From the NCBI RefSeq assembly GCF_001746835.1, contig NZ_CP016094.1, forward strand, positions 1,488,001 to 1,552,000: a DNA stretch of 64,000 nt, read 5' to 3'. The position numbers and the translations under genes were made by a program. This stretch comes from Lacunisphaera limnophila (GTDB lineage Bacteria; Verrucomicrobiota; Verrucomicrobiia; Opitutales; Opitutaceae). This document shows positions 55,365 through 64,000 of this stretch, piece by piece. The notes beneath the pieces are model-generated. The model did not search any database and was not told where the DNA came from. It worked only from the letters and a program-made list of their open reading frames with translations. Positions within the stretch are counted from its first letter, which is position 1. Each line of letters begins with the position of its first letter.

Positions 55365-57482
55365 TCATTCGGCCGCGACCTCGGCCCAGGTGAGCACGGT
55401 GCCGTCGCGGCGGTTGGGGGTGGTGCCGGGCCAGTCGGCGCCGTAGGGCTCACCGGTGTCGGGGGCGAGGCCGACGAACCGGTTGGTGTGCAGCGAAAGC
55501 AGCATGCACTGGCGGTCGCGGAGCAGGTCCTGCCACATGAAAAGACTCGCCGCGGATTCCTGCTTCAGCGGGCGGACGTCGGCGGAGAGACCGGCGCCGA
55601 CGACGGTGAGGAAACCGCTGCCGTCCATGACCTCGAGGGCGACGCGACCCTGGCCGCGGTCGTGGACGCGGAAACGCGCCTGCGGGCTGCTGGCCGGCTT
55701 CGAGCCGGGCGCGGCCGAATGGAGCATGCCGTGCGGGTTGGCCCAGACGACGGAGCCGTTGGCGAGGTTGGTGAAGGTGATGACCTTTCCGAGAGGCAGG
55801 TTTGGCGTGCGATCGGCCAGCGGTTCCTCGACGCGGAAGCCGGCGAAGTCGGCGTGGCCGCCTTCGCGGCCGGCGGTGTTGAAGGCGAAGAGGCCGAGGC
55901 GCGTGCCCTGGAAGGTCTTCAACTGGTAGGGCAGGCGGATCTCGCCGCCGATGTCGGTGAAGGTCCGGCCGTCGGTGCTGTAGCTGAGGCGGGCGACATC
56001 CTCGTCGAGATCGGCGGTGGCGCGGAGCCAGACGCGCGGCGCGGGCAACGGTTGGTCGAGGGTCTGATTTTTGAACTGGTCGTAGTGGCGGAGCACGAAG
56101 CCCGCGTCGGTCGACGCGACGCCGAGCGTGGCGAAGGGCATGTTCACGAGCGCGAGGCCGGCGGTGTCGCCGGGTTGCAGGCCGGAGGCATCGAGCTCGG
56201 CCGTCACGACGGAGACCGGGCCGATGGCGCGCTGCGTGAGCGTGTTCTTGGCCCAGAGCAACTGGGTGGCGGGGAGGGTGTGCAGGCGGAGGGAGCCGGG
56301 GTTTTCCGTGAGCGACCATTTCGCGTTCACCGGGTTGTGGTTCCATTGCCAGACGGGCAGGAGCTTCGGGCCGGCGAAATCGTCGCTACGCTCATAGGGG
56401 GCGTGAGGTTCGACCTTGGCAGCGACGGCGGGCTTGGTCCAAGTGCGCGGTGAGCGGCCGAGGTTGCCGGGCAGGCCGAAGTACGGCCAGCCGTCCACCC
56501 AGGTGACGGGCGAGAGCGCGGTGGTGCGGCCGACGGAGCGGAAATCGAGCATGGAGAAACCCCACCAGTCGCCGTTGGGCAGGTCGACGATGCCGCCCTG
56601 GTGCATGGGCACGGCGGCGTGCTGGTTGCCGCCCGGGGCGGAGAGTTGGAAGGTCGCGCCGGGCTCCGGCACCTTCATGCCGAGGCCGATGGGGTTGAGC
56701 GACCAGCCGCGTTGGGTGCCGAGGGTTTCCTTGGCGGCGATGACGCGGGTCTCGTAGGGCCCATGCACGTGGTCGGCGCGGGCGGCCTGCATGCGGCCGG
56801 TGGGCGCGTAGTTGGCGCTGAGGATGTGATACTGGCCCTTGATCTTGTAGAAGTGGTGGCCCTCCCCCATGGCATTGCCGCGCGGGATGACGACGCGCTC
56901 GCTGCCGGCGATGAAACCGCTGAGGTCGGGCTTGAACTCGATGACCTTCACCTCGTCGTAGCCGTAGACGGCGTAGATGCGGCCGTCGTCGTCGAAGAGC
57001 ACGGACAGGTCGTGGATGCCCGTCTGGATGCTGCGGTGCGCCCAGGGGCCGGCGGGATTGTCGGCGGTGAAGACCTGCAGGCTGTGGCCGTTGACGTTGG
57101 AGAAGAGGTAGAACTTGCCGTTGTGATAGCGGATGCACGGCGCCCAGATGCCCTGGCCATAGGCTTCCTTGCCGTTCTCGAGGTTGAAATCCGGCCCGAG
57201 CTCGAGGCGGTCGAAGGCGTAGCTGAGGAATTTCCAGTTCACGAGGTCCTTGGAGTGCAGGACCACGAGGCCCGGCATCGCGTGCATCGTGGTGCCGGCG
57301 AGGTAGAAGTCCTCGCCCACACGGATCAGATCGGGATCGGAGAACTCGTCATAGAAGAGCGGGTTCGTGTAGGTGCCGTTGCCGTTGTCGGCGGTCCAGG
57401 ATACCGCGCGCGGCGCGGCGGCGAGGACCGGGGTGGCGGCGAGCAGGAGCAAAGCGGCAAGGCGGGGCAGGCGGGGGCGCAT
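55365..57482 (-). CDS. GH43 enzyme fused to a beta-sandwich and a fascin-like beta-trefoil
   Basis: A 705-residue secreted multidomain enzyme. Signal peptide about 1-22, GH43 propeller about 35-340 (EFSDPDLIRVGEDFYLAG, GIWAPCIRYHNGKFYLFS, NAMGEGHHFYKIKG with the probable acid Glu). Next a GH43_C2-like beta-sandwich (about 365-555) of the beta-xylosidase type. The last ~140 residues (ITFTNLANGSVVWANPHG ... LTWAEVAAE) look like a beta-trefoil of the fascin/actin-crosslinking type, rare on GH43. It probably acts on xylan or arabinan, with the trefoil aiding binding. ATG 57482 is preceded by GCCCC. Motif 2 lies 92 bases upstream. Confidence 0.85.
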   Translation of the reverse strand: MRPRLPRLAALLLLAATPVLAAAPRAVSWTADNGNGTYTNPLFYDEFSDPDLIRVGEDFYLAGTTMHAMPGLVVLHSKDLVNWKFLSYAFDRLELGPDFNLENGKEAYGQGIWAPCIRYHNGKFYLFSNVNGHSLQVFTADNPAGPWAHRSIQTGIHDLSVLFDDDGRIYAVYGYDEVKVIEFKPDLSGFIAGSERVVIPRGNAMGEGHHFYKIKGQYHILSANYAPTGRMQAARADHVHGPYETRVIAAKETLGTQRGWSLNPIGLGMKVPEPGATFQLSAPGGNQHAAVPMHQGGIVDLPNGDWWGFSMLDFRSVGRTTALSPVTWVDGWPYFGLPGNLGRSPRTWTKPAVAAKVEPHAPYERSDDFAGPKLLPVWQWNHNPVNAKWSLTENPGSLRLHTLPATQLLWAKNTLTQRAIGPVSVVTAELDASGLQPGDTAGLALVNMPFATLGVASTDAGFVLRHYDQFKNQTLDQPLPAPRVWLRATADLDEDVARLSYSTDGRTFTDIGGEIRLPYQLKTFQGTRLGLFAFNTAGREGGHADFAGFRVEEPLADRTPNLPLGKVITFTNLANGSVVWANPHGMLHSAAPGSKPASSPQARFRVHDRGQGRVALEVMDGSGFLTVVGAGLSADVRPLKQESAASLFMWQDLLRDRQCMLLSLHTNRFVGLAPDTGEPYGADWPGTTPNRRDGTVLTWAEVAAE

Positions 57483-57573
57483 GGGGCGATCGGGGTTGGG
57501 CCGGATACTGGACTCCGGCGCGGGGTGCGCAAACCTGCACGCGGTCGCCGGGAAACGGAAGCCCCGGGCCCGC

Positions 57574-57584
57574 TTTACCGTCAC
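57574..57584 (+). promoter_or_regulatory. candidate operator, motif 2 (TTTACCGTCAC)
   Basis: Same 11 bases as the 39198 site, in the 115-base gap before the GH43-trefoil gene. Confidence 0.5.
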
Positions 57585-57597
57585 GTGGGGGATGGAT

Positions 57598-58881
57598 TCA
57601 GTTGCCCCGGGGCGTTTCCGTGCGGCGCTGCGGGCTGGCGGGCAGCGTGAAGGCAGCCGGATCGTCGGGCTGCGTCGGGTTGTAGCCGGTAAAATCCTCG
57701 GTGAGGAAGGGTTCGAGCGACAGGCGCGTGTCGCGGATGCCCTGGGCCACGGCTTTCGCGAGTTGGTAGGCGCCGTAGTTGTTGTGGTGGGTGGCGTCCT
57801 GGCCGCCGTTGCTGAAGGCGAGGGGGGCGCGGTCGGGGCCGAGGGCCTCGTAGAGCGCGCGGCTGGCGGCCTCTAGGTCGATGAGCGGGACCTTTTCCGC
57901 GGCGGCGACGGCGCGCACGGCGGCGGGGTAGTCGCCGTGGGTGTTGCGGATCTTGCCGTCGGGGCCGAAATTCCGGCGCTGGGGCGAGGTCACGAGCACG
58001 GGCGTGGCGCCGCGCAGGCGGATCTCGGCGAGATAGGTGCGCAGGTAGGCCGGGTAGGTGGTGGCGGCCTCGACGTAGGTCTGCGGCCAGTTCTTTTTCT
58101 GGTCGTTGTGCCCGAATTGAAGGAAGACCCAGTCGCCGGCCTGGAGCTGCGAGAGCACCTTGGCGAAGCGCAGGCCGGTGAGGAACGACTTCAGCGTCTC
58201 GCCCGACTCGGCGTGGTTGGCGACGGCGACCTCCGGCCGGAGGAAGCGCGGGAGCATCTGGCCCCAGCTGGCGCCGTCTTCCCACCGCTGGTCGGTGACA
58301 GTGGAGTCGCCGAGGAGGAAGACGGTGGGGTGGTGCACCCGGGTCACGGCGACCGATTGCACTTGGGGCGAGGGACCGTTGAACTCGAGGGTGAGCTTCT
58401 TGTCCCAGGTGAAGGAGCCCAACTCGCGGTCGTTGAGCAGGACGGTGGTCCCGCCGGGCGCGTTGCCCGGCAGGGGGGGCAGGATGGGATCACGCACATT
58501 GACCACAAAGAAGCGGCGCACGTCTTCGCCCGGGGCGGTCTTGACCGACTCGAGCATCAGGCGGCGCGATTCCGCCTTCACGGTGGTGTCGCCGGCTACC
58601 GGGCCCCGGAAGAGGACTTCGACCAGCCAGTTTCCTTCCGGCACCGCGACGGAGTAGATGAACGGCCGGCCCTCCGTGTTGTGTCCGGTGCCGAATTCAT
58701 AGCCGGAGCCGCGCTCGGTCGTGAAGGGTGCGGGGTCGGAGAGATCATAGGCCGTCCAGCGCGTGACGTCAGCCCAGCTCAGAACCGGGAAGGTCGCAAT
58801 AAGCGCGGAAAGCGCCAACGACCGCAGCCGGAAAAATCCCCGCGGATTACACGGATGACCGGCTGGGGTGAAGTGGGTCAT
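57598..58881 (-). CDS. CE12 rhamnogalacturonan acetylesterase with an N-terminal beta domain
   Basis: A 427-residue secreted esterase. N-terminal signal-like segment (hydrophobic core about 21-37), a galactose-binding-like domain (about 50-180: YEFGTGHNTEGRPFIYSVAV) and an SGNH domain with FLLGDST (Ser193), FLQFGHND and a canonical DATHH (Asp and His three apart). It deacetylates RG-I. The start at ATG 58881 is tentative: residues 1-20 (MTHFTPAGHPCNPRGFFRLR) come from DNA that looks repeat-derived, and the upstream in-frame ATG (58914) would translate another repeat phrase. Confidence 0.87.
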   Translation of the reverse strand: MTHFTPAGHPCNPRGFFRLRSLALSALIATFPVLSWADVTRWTAYDLSDPAPFTTERGSGYEFGTGHNTEGRPFIYSVAVPEGNWLVEVLFRGPVAGDTTVKAESRRLMLESVKTAPGEDVRRFFVVNVRDPILPPLPGNAPGGTTVLLNDRELGSFTWDKKLTLEFNGPSPQVQSVAVTRVHHPTVFLLGDSTVTDQRWEDGASWGQMLPRFLRPEVAVANHAESGETLKSFLTGLRFAKVLSQLQAGDWVFLQFGHNDQKKNWPQTYVEAATTYPAYLRTYLAEIRLRGATPVLVTSPQRRNFGPDGKIRNTHGDYPAAVRAVAAAEKVPLIDLEAASRALYEALGPDRAPLAFSNGGQDATHHNNYGAYQLAKAVAQGIRDTRLSLEPFLTEDFTGYNPTQPDDPAAFTLPASPQRRTETPRGN

Positions 58882-58910
58882 TTTTCGTGTCTCTTGGTGA
58901 CTTTTCGTGG
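58838..58910. repeat. repeat-like segments around the CE12 start
   Basis: CCCGCGGATTACACGGAT (58839-58856) resembles the CGCGGAT units at 23846-23913. TTTTCGTGTCTCTTGGTGAC, TTTTCGTGG (58882-58910) contains a direct repeat of TTTTCGTG. Both are phrases common in extragenic DNA of many bacteria; here they flank or form the 5' coding end of CE12. Confidence 0.45.
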
Positions 58911-58916
58911 CCAAGT

Positions 58917-61283
58917 TCAGTCCAGGCTCGGCCCGAAGGTGCGGGACTCGCCGGGCTTAAGATCCACGGCGACGATCTTGTCGCCGTAGCGGAGGGAGCC
59001 GCCGGTGCCGGTGACGCTGCGCACGGTGGCGGAGGTGAGCTTGCCGTCGGCCCAGGCGAGATCGACCTCGTAGCCGCCGCGGGCGCGGAGGCCTTTGACC
59101 GAGCCGGTGGGCCAGACTTTCGGCAGGGCGGGCAGGAGTTGGATCTCAAATTTCAAATCTGAGACTTGAGAGGTGGCCGTCCCGGCCGAGCGGTGGCTTT
59201 GGAGCAGCATCTCGGCGATGCCGGCGGTGCCGCCGAAGTTGCCATCGATCTGGAAGGGCGGGTGGGCGTCGAAGAGATTGGGGTAGGTGCGCTCGGGGCG
59301 GAGCAGGAGCTTGAGGATGCCCATGGCGTGTTCGCCGTCGTGGAGGCGGGCCCAGAGGTTGAGGCGCCAGCCGATGGCCCAGCCGGTGGCGTCGTCGCCG
59401 CGCAGCTCGAGGGACTTGCGGGCGGCGGCGGCGAGGGCGGGCGTCCGGAGGACGTCGATCTGCTCGCTGGGATAGAGGGCGTAGAGGTGCGAGGTGTGGC
59501 GGTGATGCTGCTCGGGCGCGCCAGCGTCCCAGTCTTCCATCCATTCCTGCAGCTGGCCCTGGGCGCCGATGCGGTCCGGGGGGAGCTTGGCGCGGGTGGC
59601 GATGAGTTGCGCGCGGAATTCGGCATCCACGCCGAGGATCTCGGAGGACTGGATGCAGGCGGCGAAGAGGTCGCGCAGGATCTGGTTGTCCATGGCCGGG
59701 CCGGCGGCGATGGAGACGTCGCCGCGGTGGGCGTTCTCCGGGGAATTCGAGGGGCTGGTGACGAGCCAGTCGCCGCCGTGGCTCTTCTCGGGGACGAGGG
59801 TCTCGAGGAAGAACTGCGCGGAGCCCTTCATCAGCGGGTAGGCGCGCGCGAGGAAGGCGCGGTCGCCGGAGAAGAGGTAGTGTTCCCAGAGGTGGTAACA
59901 GAGCCACGCACCGCCGGTGGGCCACATGCCCCAGCGGGCGCCGTCGATCGGGCCGGTGGCGCGCCAGAGGTCGGTATTGTGGTGGGCGACCCAGCCGCCG
60001 GCGTTGTAGTGGTCCTTGGCCATCTTGGCGCCGGTCTGGCTGAGATCCTCGATCAGCCCGAAGAGCGGTTGGGTCAGCTCGGCGAGATTGGTGATCTCAG
60101 CCGGCCAGTAGTTCATCTCGGTGTTGATGTTGATGGTGTACTTGCTGCCCCAGGGCGGCGTGAGGCTGTCGTTCCAGATGCCTTGGAGGTTGGCGGGCTG
60201 GGTGCCGGGGCGGGAGCTGCTGATGAGCAGGTAGCGACCGTACTGGAAGAAGAGCGCGGCGAGGGCGGGATCGTTCTCCGTGGCGAAGCGGCGCACGCGC
60301 TCGTCGGTGGGGAGGTCGGCGGACGGCGTGCGGCCGAGGTCGAGGGCGACGCGGCGGAACAGGCGCTGGTGCTCGGCGGTGTGGGCGGCGAGGAGTTGGT
60401 CGAAGCTCTTGGTGGCCGCGGCGGCGAGCGTGGCGCGGTTGAGGGCGGCGGGGTCGCCGCTGACGTCGTTGTACTTCTTGAAGCTGGTGGCGGCGGCGAT
60501 GAGCACGAGCGCGGAGCGGGCGCCGCTGACATGGATCTGCTGGCCGTCGGCGCGGAGCGTGCCGCCCTCGGGGATGACCTGCACGCGGGCTTGGAAGGTC
60601 AGGGCGCCGGGGATGCCGGCGGAAGCGCCGTTGCGGCCGTCGAGGAGGAGGATGTTGTCGCCCTCGGTGCGGCTGTTGGCCTGCTGGTGGCTCTGGGCCC
60701 CGAGCGTGAAGGTGAGGCGGCCCTGGTCGGGGCGGTTGGGGGCGGTCGCGGTGATCCGCATCACGATCACCTGGTCCACGGGGCTGGCGAAGACCTCGCG
60801 CACGTGGACGGTGCCCCAGGCGCTGGTGCCGATGGTGAGTCGGGTGGTGGCGACGGCGGTGTCGAGGTTCAGTTCGCGACCGTAGGTGGCGGCCGGCTCG
60901 CCGCCGGCGAAGGTGAACATCAGGTCGCCGACCGTCTGGTACGGCATCTGGGTCATCGGCTTCGACATGAACTTCGCCTGGGTGAGCTTCTGCGCGGCCT
61001 CGTGGTCGCCGGCGGCGATGAGGCGGCGGATTTCAGGCAGGGCGGCGAGGGCCTCGGGGTTGGCGGGGTCGTAGGGGCCGCCGGCCCAGAGCGTGTCCTC
61101 GTTGAGCTGGAGGCGTTCCTGGTGGATGCCGCCGAAGACCATGGCGCCGAGGCGACCGTTGCCGACGGGCAGGGCCTCGACCCACTCGGCGGCGGGGCGG
61201 GTGTAGCGCAGCGTAAGATCCGGCGCGGCGGCGAGGGGAGCGACCAGGCTGAGCAGCAGGAGGGGGAGGTGGCGGGGTTTCAT
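58917..61283 (-). CDS. GH95 alpha-L-fucosidase / alpha-L-galactosidase
   Basis: A 788-residue secreted enzyme: signal peptide about 1-19, N-terminal beta domain ([31 protein letters not shown]), an (alpha/alpha)6 barrel with [31 protein letters not shown] carrying the catalytic Asn pair region, [37 protein letters not shown], and a C-terminal beta domain. GH95 removes alpha-1,2-L-fucose or L-galactose from xyloglucan or RG-II-type chains. A short segment ([13 protein letters not shown], about 705-717) is probably a repeat inserted in frame. Confidence 0.92.
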   Translation of the reverse strand: MKPRHLPLLLLSLVAPLAAAPDLTLRYTRPAAEWVEALPVGNGRLGAMVFGGIHQERLQLNEDTLWAGGPYDPANPEALAALPEIRRLIAAGDHEAAQKLTQAKFMSKPMTQMPYQTVGDLMFTFAGGEPAATYGRELNLDTAVATTRLTIGTSAWGTVHVREVFASPVDQVIVMRITATAPNRPDQGRLTFTLGAQSHQQANSRTEGDNILLLDGRNGASAGIPGALTFQARVQVIPEGGTLRADGQQIHVSGARSALVLIAAATSFKKYNDVSGDPAALNRATLAAAATKSFDQLLAAHTAEHQRLFRRVALDLGRTPSADLPTDERVRRFATENDPALAALFFQYGRYLLISSSRPGTQPANLQGIWNDSLTPPWGSKYTININTEMNYWPAEITNLAELTQPLFGLIEDLSQTGAKMAKDHYNAGGWVAHHNTDLWRATGPIDGARWGMWPTGGAWLCYHLWEHYLFSGDRAFLARAYPLMKGSAQFFLETLVPEKSHGGDWLVTSPSNSPENAHRGDVSIAAGPAMDNQILRDLFAACIQSSEILGVDAEFRAQLIATRAKLPPDRIGAQGQLQEWMEDWDAGAPEQHHRHTSHLYALYPSEQIDVLRTPALAAAARKSLELRGDDATGWAIGWRLNLWARLHDGEHAMGILKLLLRPERTYPNLFDAHPPFQIDGNFGGTAGIAEMLLQSHRSAGTATSQVSDLKFEIQLLPALPKVWPTGSVKGLRARGGYEVDLAWADGKLTSATVRSVTGTGGSLRYGDKIVAVDLKPGESRTFGPSLD
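59137..59180. repeat. probable AT-rich repeat inserted in frame in the GH95 gene
   Basis: GATCTCAAATTTCAAATCTG followed by AGACTTGAGAG is locally AT-rich in an otherwise very GC-rich gene. It resembles a dispersed CAAATTTGAAATCTGAGATT-type repeat. It codes for [10 protein letters not shown] between the GH95 motifs AEMLLQSH and LLPALPKVW, where family members usually have only a few residues. Confidence 0.5.
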
Positions 61284-61315
61284 AAAGGAGGAAAGGATTT
61301 AGCGAAGCGGGCGAT

Positions 61316-62197
61316 TCAAGGTGTCAGGGTGGGCTCGGGCGGCATCAGCCGGAAGGCGCAAAGCAGCGATGCATGGCCGAAGGCGGCGCGCTGCGGCGAG
61401 AGGCACCAGAACCCGCGGGGTGTCGGGCCGTCATAGTCGATCACGATCCAGGACAGGCCGATGATCTTGTTCTCCGTCAGGAGGGAAGTCACGGAGCGTT
61501 CCGGACCCTCGGCGCCGGCGTAGTCGAAGGGCGTGAGGTAAAACTCGACCGTGATCTTGCCGCCTTCGCCCGGCTTCACGGTGAAACGCTGGGCCGACTT
61601 CGCCCAAGGCGCGTCCTTGATCCAGGTGCCCGCGCCGAGGATGAAGGCCCAGTCCTTGTTCACGGCGGGGGTGAACACGTGGTAGTTCTGCGCGTGGACC
61701 CCGTGCAGGGCGCGGCGCGCGGCCTCGGCGTCGATCCGCGGCTCGGCCCGCAGGTCGGCCGGGGCGATGAGGTCGGGCGTCCACACGCTCTTTTGGTCCC
61801 GGGCGACGAAGGGGCCGCCGGAGGCGTCGCCATCCACCATGACCTCGAAGGTGTCGTTGCGCAGGCCGGGTTGGGCGAAGTCCCAGTAGTCATCCTCGGC
61901 CTCGTAGAGGAAATAAAGCCGGTCCTCTCCCTTGACCCAGCCGACCTTCACGCGCACCGCGAGGGTTGCGTCCCCGGCGGCCGGCGGCTCGGCGGCAGTG
62001 TTGTGCAGGTGCGAACGGTCCTCGACGTAGCTCTCGGGCACTTGGGCCCAGTCGGAGGCGTCGCCGTCGATCACGGGTGCGCGGTCGGCCGGGAATTGGA
62101 AGACCTGGTAGGTGATGGCGGGCTTCTCCAAGGAGAAGCCCGTGGTCGCGAGCATGGCCGCGAGGATGGGGGACCAGCGACGGGGCATGACGGTCAT
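61316..62197 (-). CDS. secreted CBM9-like carbohydrate-binding protein
   Basis: A 293-residue protein with an N-terminal signal (MPRRWSPILAAMLATTGFS) followed by one family-9-like carbohydrate-binding domain: PVIDGDASDWAQVPES, VKVGWVKGEDRLYFLYEA, NDTFEVMVDGD and FYLTPFDY. No catalytic domain follows, so it may capture sugar or anchor enzymes. ATG 62197 overlaps the upstream esterase stop (TGATG), which points to translational coupling; ATG 62188 is an alternative. Confidence 0.75.
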   Translation of the reverse strand: MTVMPRRWSPILAAMLATTGFSLEKPAITYQVFQFPADRAPVIDGDASDWAQVPESYVEDRSHLHNTAAEPPAAGDATLAVRVKVGWVKGEDRLYFLYEAEDDYWDFAQPGLRNDTFEVMVDGDASGGPFVARDQKSVWTPDLIAPADLRAEPRIDAEAARRALHGVHAQNYHVFTPAVNKDWAFILGAGTWIKDAPWAKSAQRFTVKPGEGGKITVEFYLTPFDYAGAEGPERSVTSLLTENKIIGLSWIVIDYDGPTPRGFWCLSPQRAAFGHASLLCAFRLMPPEPTLTP

Positions 62198-63138
62198 CAA
62201 CGCGGGGTGAGCAGGCCGCGAGCGCGCAGCCATTCCTCGGCGCGGTCGGGCCAGTCGGAGGCGGTGCCGAAATCCGGTTTCAAGCCCATGCCGTGGGAGC
62301 CGCGCTCGAAAGCGTAGAACTCCGCCGGCACGCCTGCCCGGGTCAGGGCCTGGAAAAAGCGAATGCTGTTCTCGATCGGGACGGATTTGTCCTCCTGCGT
62401 GTGGATGAGCAGGGTCGGGGGCGTGGCGGCGGTGACCTGGAGCTCGAGGGAGGCGAGGGCCAGGCTGGCCGGGGTGCGCTGCGCCCCGAGTAGGTTCTGG
62501 CGCGAGCCCTCGTGGGTGACGCCGTCGGCCATGCTGATGACGGGGTACATCAAAATGAGGAAGTCGGGCCGCGCGTTGACGGCGTCGAGCGCCGCGCCGG
62601 TCCGGCCGTCGGAGTGATCGAAGAGGGTGCCGGCGCTGGCGGCGAGGTGGCCGCCGGCCGAGCTGCCCATCACGCCGAGGCGGGCGGGATTGATTTTGAA
62701 CTCGGCGGCGCGGGACCGCACGAGGCGGACAGCGCGGAGCACGTCCTGTAGCGGGGCCGGGTGGCCGTATTCCTTCAGGCGGTTCTTGAGGATGAAGGTG
62801 GTGACGCCGAGGTGGCTGAGCCAGTGGGCGAACTGGATGCCCTCGCGGTCGTTCGATAGGATGCCGTAGCCGCCGCCCGGGCAGACGATCACGGCCGTGC
62901 CGTTGGGCCGGTCGACGGCGGGCCAGTAGACGGTGAGCGTGGGCTCGGAGACGTTGGCGATCCGTCCGCCCTCCTCGAGTCGTTCCGGCCCAAGCGGCCC
63001 CAGCGCGGCGGGAGCGTCCGGCCGGACGGCGGCGGGCACGCCCTCGGGCCAGAGGGGAATCACGGGGTGATCGGAAAAGGCGGCGGAGGCGGGGGCAGCA
63101 AGGAGGGCGCTCATCAGGAAAAAGACGGGGAGTTTCAT
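62197..63138 (-). CDS. secreted alpha/beta hydrolase (acetylxylan-esterase-like)
   Basis: A 313-residue esterase: signal peptide about 1-20, then IPLWPEGVP, TLTVYWPAVDRPNGTAVIVC, PGGGY, and nucleophile Ser160 in VMGSSAGG. The acid is probably in HTQEDKSVP and the His in ERGSHGMGL. The pattern is common to esterases next to xylanolytic enzymes. It follows the partial GH43 gene by 19 bases and overlaps the CBM9-like gene by one base. The start is preceded by CACCCC. Confidence 0.87.
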   Translation of the reverse strand: MKLPVFFLMSALLAAPASAAFSDHPVIPLWPEGVPAAVRPDAPAALGPLGPERLEEGGRIANVSEPTLTVYWPAVDRPNGTAVIVCPGGGYGILSNDREGIQFAHWLSHLGVTTFILKNRLKEYGHPAPLQDVLRAVRLVRSRAAEFKINPARLGVMGSSAGGHLAASAGTLFDHSDGRTGAALDAVNARPDFLILMYPVISMADGVTHEGSRQNLLGAQRTPASLALASLELQVTAATPPTLLIHTQEDKSVPIENSIRFFQALTRAGVPAEFYAFERGSHGMGLKPDFGTASDWPDRAEEWLRARGLLTPR

Positions 63139-63157
63139 GGGGTGGGTTTGATCAGGC

Positions 63158-64000
63158 TCAGCGGCCAGGTGTGGGAATCGGGTCGTCGGGGCGGGGGACG
63201 CCGAAATCCGGCGTGCCGTCGGCGCGCCAGCGGACGGCTTGCACGCGGGTGTGGCGGTTGGGGTCTTTGAGGGGGTCGCCCTTGATCTCCTCATAGCTGC
63301 GGGCGTGGTAGACGATGAGGTCGGTCACGCCGTCCTCCGCCACGGTGAAGCCGTGGTGGCCGGGACCGTAGATCCGGTTGGTCTCGCTCGTAACGAAGAC
63401 AGGCGCGGGTGACTTCACCCACGATTGTGGGTCGAGCAGGTCGGCGTTTTCATCCGCGGTGAGCATCCCCAGGCAATATTCCGGCCCGGTGCCGGCGGCG
63501 GAGTAGGTGAGGAAGAGGCGGCCGTTCTTCTTGAGGACGACAGGGCCCTCGTTGACGGCGTAGCGGACCTTCTCCCAGTCGAACTCCGGTTTCGACAGCA
63601 GCACGGCCGGGCCGGCCAGGGTGGTGGGCGAGGCCATCGGCGCGATATAGAGGTTGGTGTTACCCGGGATGCCGGGTTGCTGCTGCGCCCAGAGCAGGTA
63701 GCGCCGGCCGCGATGCTCGAAGGTGGAGGCGTCGAGCGTGAACGACTCCCAGCCAGTCTTGAGCTGGCCACGCTCGATCCATTCGCCCTCGAGGGGGTTG
63801 GCGGCGGTGTTTTCCAGGACGTAGATCCGGATGTTCCAGATCTTTTCGGCTTCACCCGCGGCGAAGTAAATGAACCACCGGCCGTCGAGGTGATAGATCT
63901 CCGGTGCCCAGATGTGCGCGCCCATGATGCCCGTGGGGTGTTTGCGCCAGATGACCTTCTCCTCCGCGGTCGGCAGGCCCGCAAGCGTCGGCGCGCGGCG
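63158..64000 (-). CDS. GH43 alpha-L-arabinofuranosidase-like enzyme, C-terminal part (runs off the right edge)
   Basis: At least 280 residues of a GH43 propeller, open to the window edge. Visible blocks: GAHIWAPEIYHLDGRWFIYF, FTLDASTFEHRGRRYLLWAQ (pKa-modulating Asp), AVNEGPVVLKKNGRLFL (probable catalytic Glu) and IYGPGHHGFTVAEDG (the His that often coordinates Ca2+). The pattern matches the arabinofuranosidase branch of GH43. The N-terminal catalytic Asp and any signal peptide lie outside the window. It is the first visible gene of an operon with the esterase and CBM9-like genes. Confidence 0.88.
   Translation of the reverse strand, partial: RRAPTLAGLPTAEEKVIWRKHPTGIMGAHIWAPEIYHLDGRWFIYFAAGEAEKIWNIRIYVLENTAANPLEGEWIERGQLKTGWESFTLDASTFEHRGRRYLLWAQQQPGIPGNTNLYIAPMASPTTLAGPAVLLSKPEFDWEKVRYAVNEGPVVLKKNGRLFLTYSAAGTGPEYCLGMLTADENADLLDPQSWVKSPAPVFVTSETNRIYGPGHHGFTVAEDGVTDLIVYHARSYEEIKGDPLKDPNRHTRVQAVRWRADGTPDFGVPRPDDPIPTPGR

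Overview
This 64 kb window is high-GC DNA packed with secreted polysaccharide-degrading enzymes. The enzyme style, a very large TonB-dependent receptor without a SusD partner, RhaSTPQ-like sugar transport, and start codons preceded by C-tracts rather than Shine-Dalgarno sequences suggest a verrucomicrobium of the Opitutaceae. This is an inference: the window holds no rRNA or other phylogenetic marker. I see no phage, transposase, CRISPR, tRNA or rRNA.

Left part (1-28.5 kb), a rhamnose / rhamnogalacturonan-I module. It starts with a LacI-type regulator cut by the window edge. Next come a Gfo/Idh/MocA oxidoreductase coupled to a GH106 rhamnosidase (minus strand) and, divergently, a second Gfo/Idh/MocA oxidoreductase. 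They are followed by a rhamnose-type ABC importer (ATPase, two permeases, binding protein), a 1235-residue TonB-dependent receptor, and a sodium/solute symporter in an operon with GH2 and GH43-like enzymes. The module ends with a DUF6250-like protein, a tandem two-domain CE12 acetylesterase, a second LacI regulator, L-rhamnose mutarotase, a PL26/YetA-like lyase and a GH105 unsaturated rhamnogalacturonyl hydrolase. Together these would deacetylate and split RG-I, release rhamnose and unsaturated uronate sugars, import them and convert the rhamnose anomers. Rhamnose isomerase, kinase and aldolase are not in the window. A shared motif, GCTCGGACWGTC, precedes four of the transcription units.

Right part (28.6-64 kb), almost entirely minus strand: an arabinan / arabinoxylan / pectin side-chain module. 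It carries two GH51, a GH127, four GH43 (one cut by the window edge), GH97, GH3, GH39 and GH95 enzymes, a CBM9-like protein, a ThuA-domain protein and eleven esterases (CE1-like, CE6, CE12, carboxylesterase B and other alpha/beta hydrolases). The mix predicts a heavily acylated substrate with both alpha- and beta-linked L-arabinofuranose. Five promoter-like gaps share a TTACSGTC motif. Six other gaps carry copies of a long modular inverted repeat whose arms encode GGCGGGGTTCGGCGACCCC; four of the six end 5-7 bases from a stop codon.

The main unusual signals are the two candidate regulons, the modular inter-cistron hairpin family, two probable in-frame repeat insertions inside enzymes, and the CCCC-ATG translation-start context.
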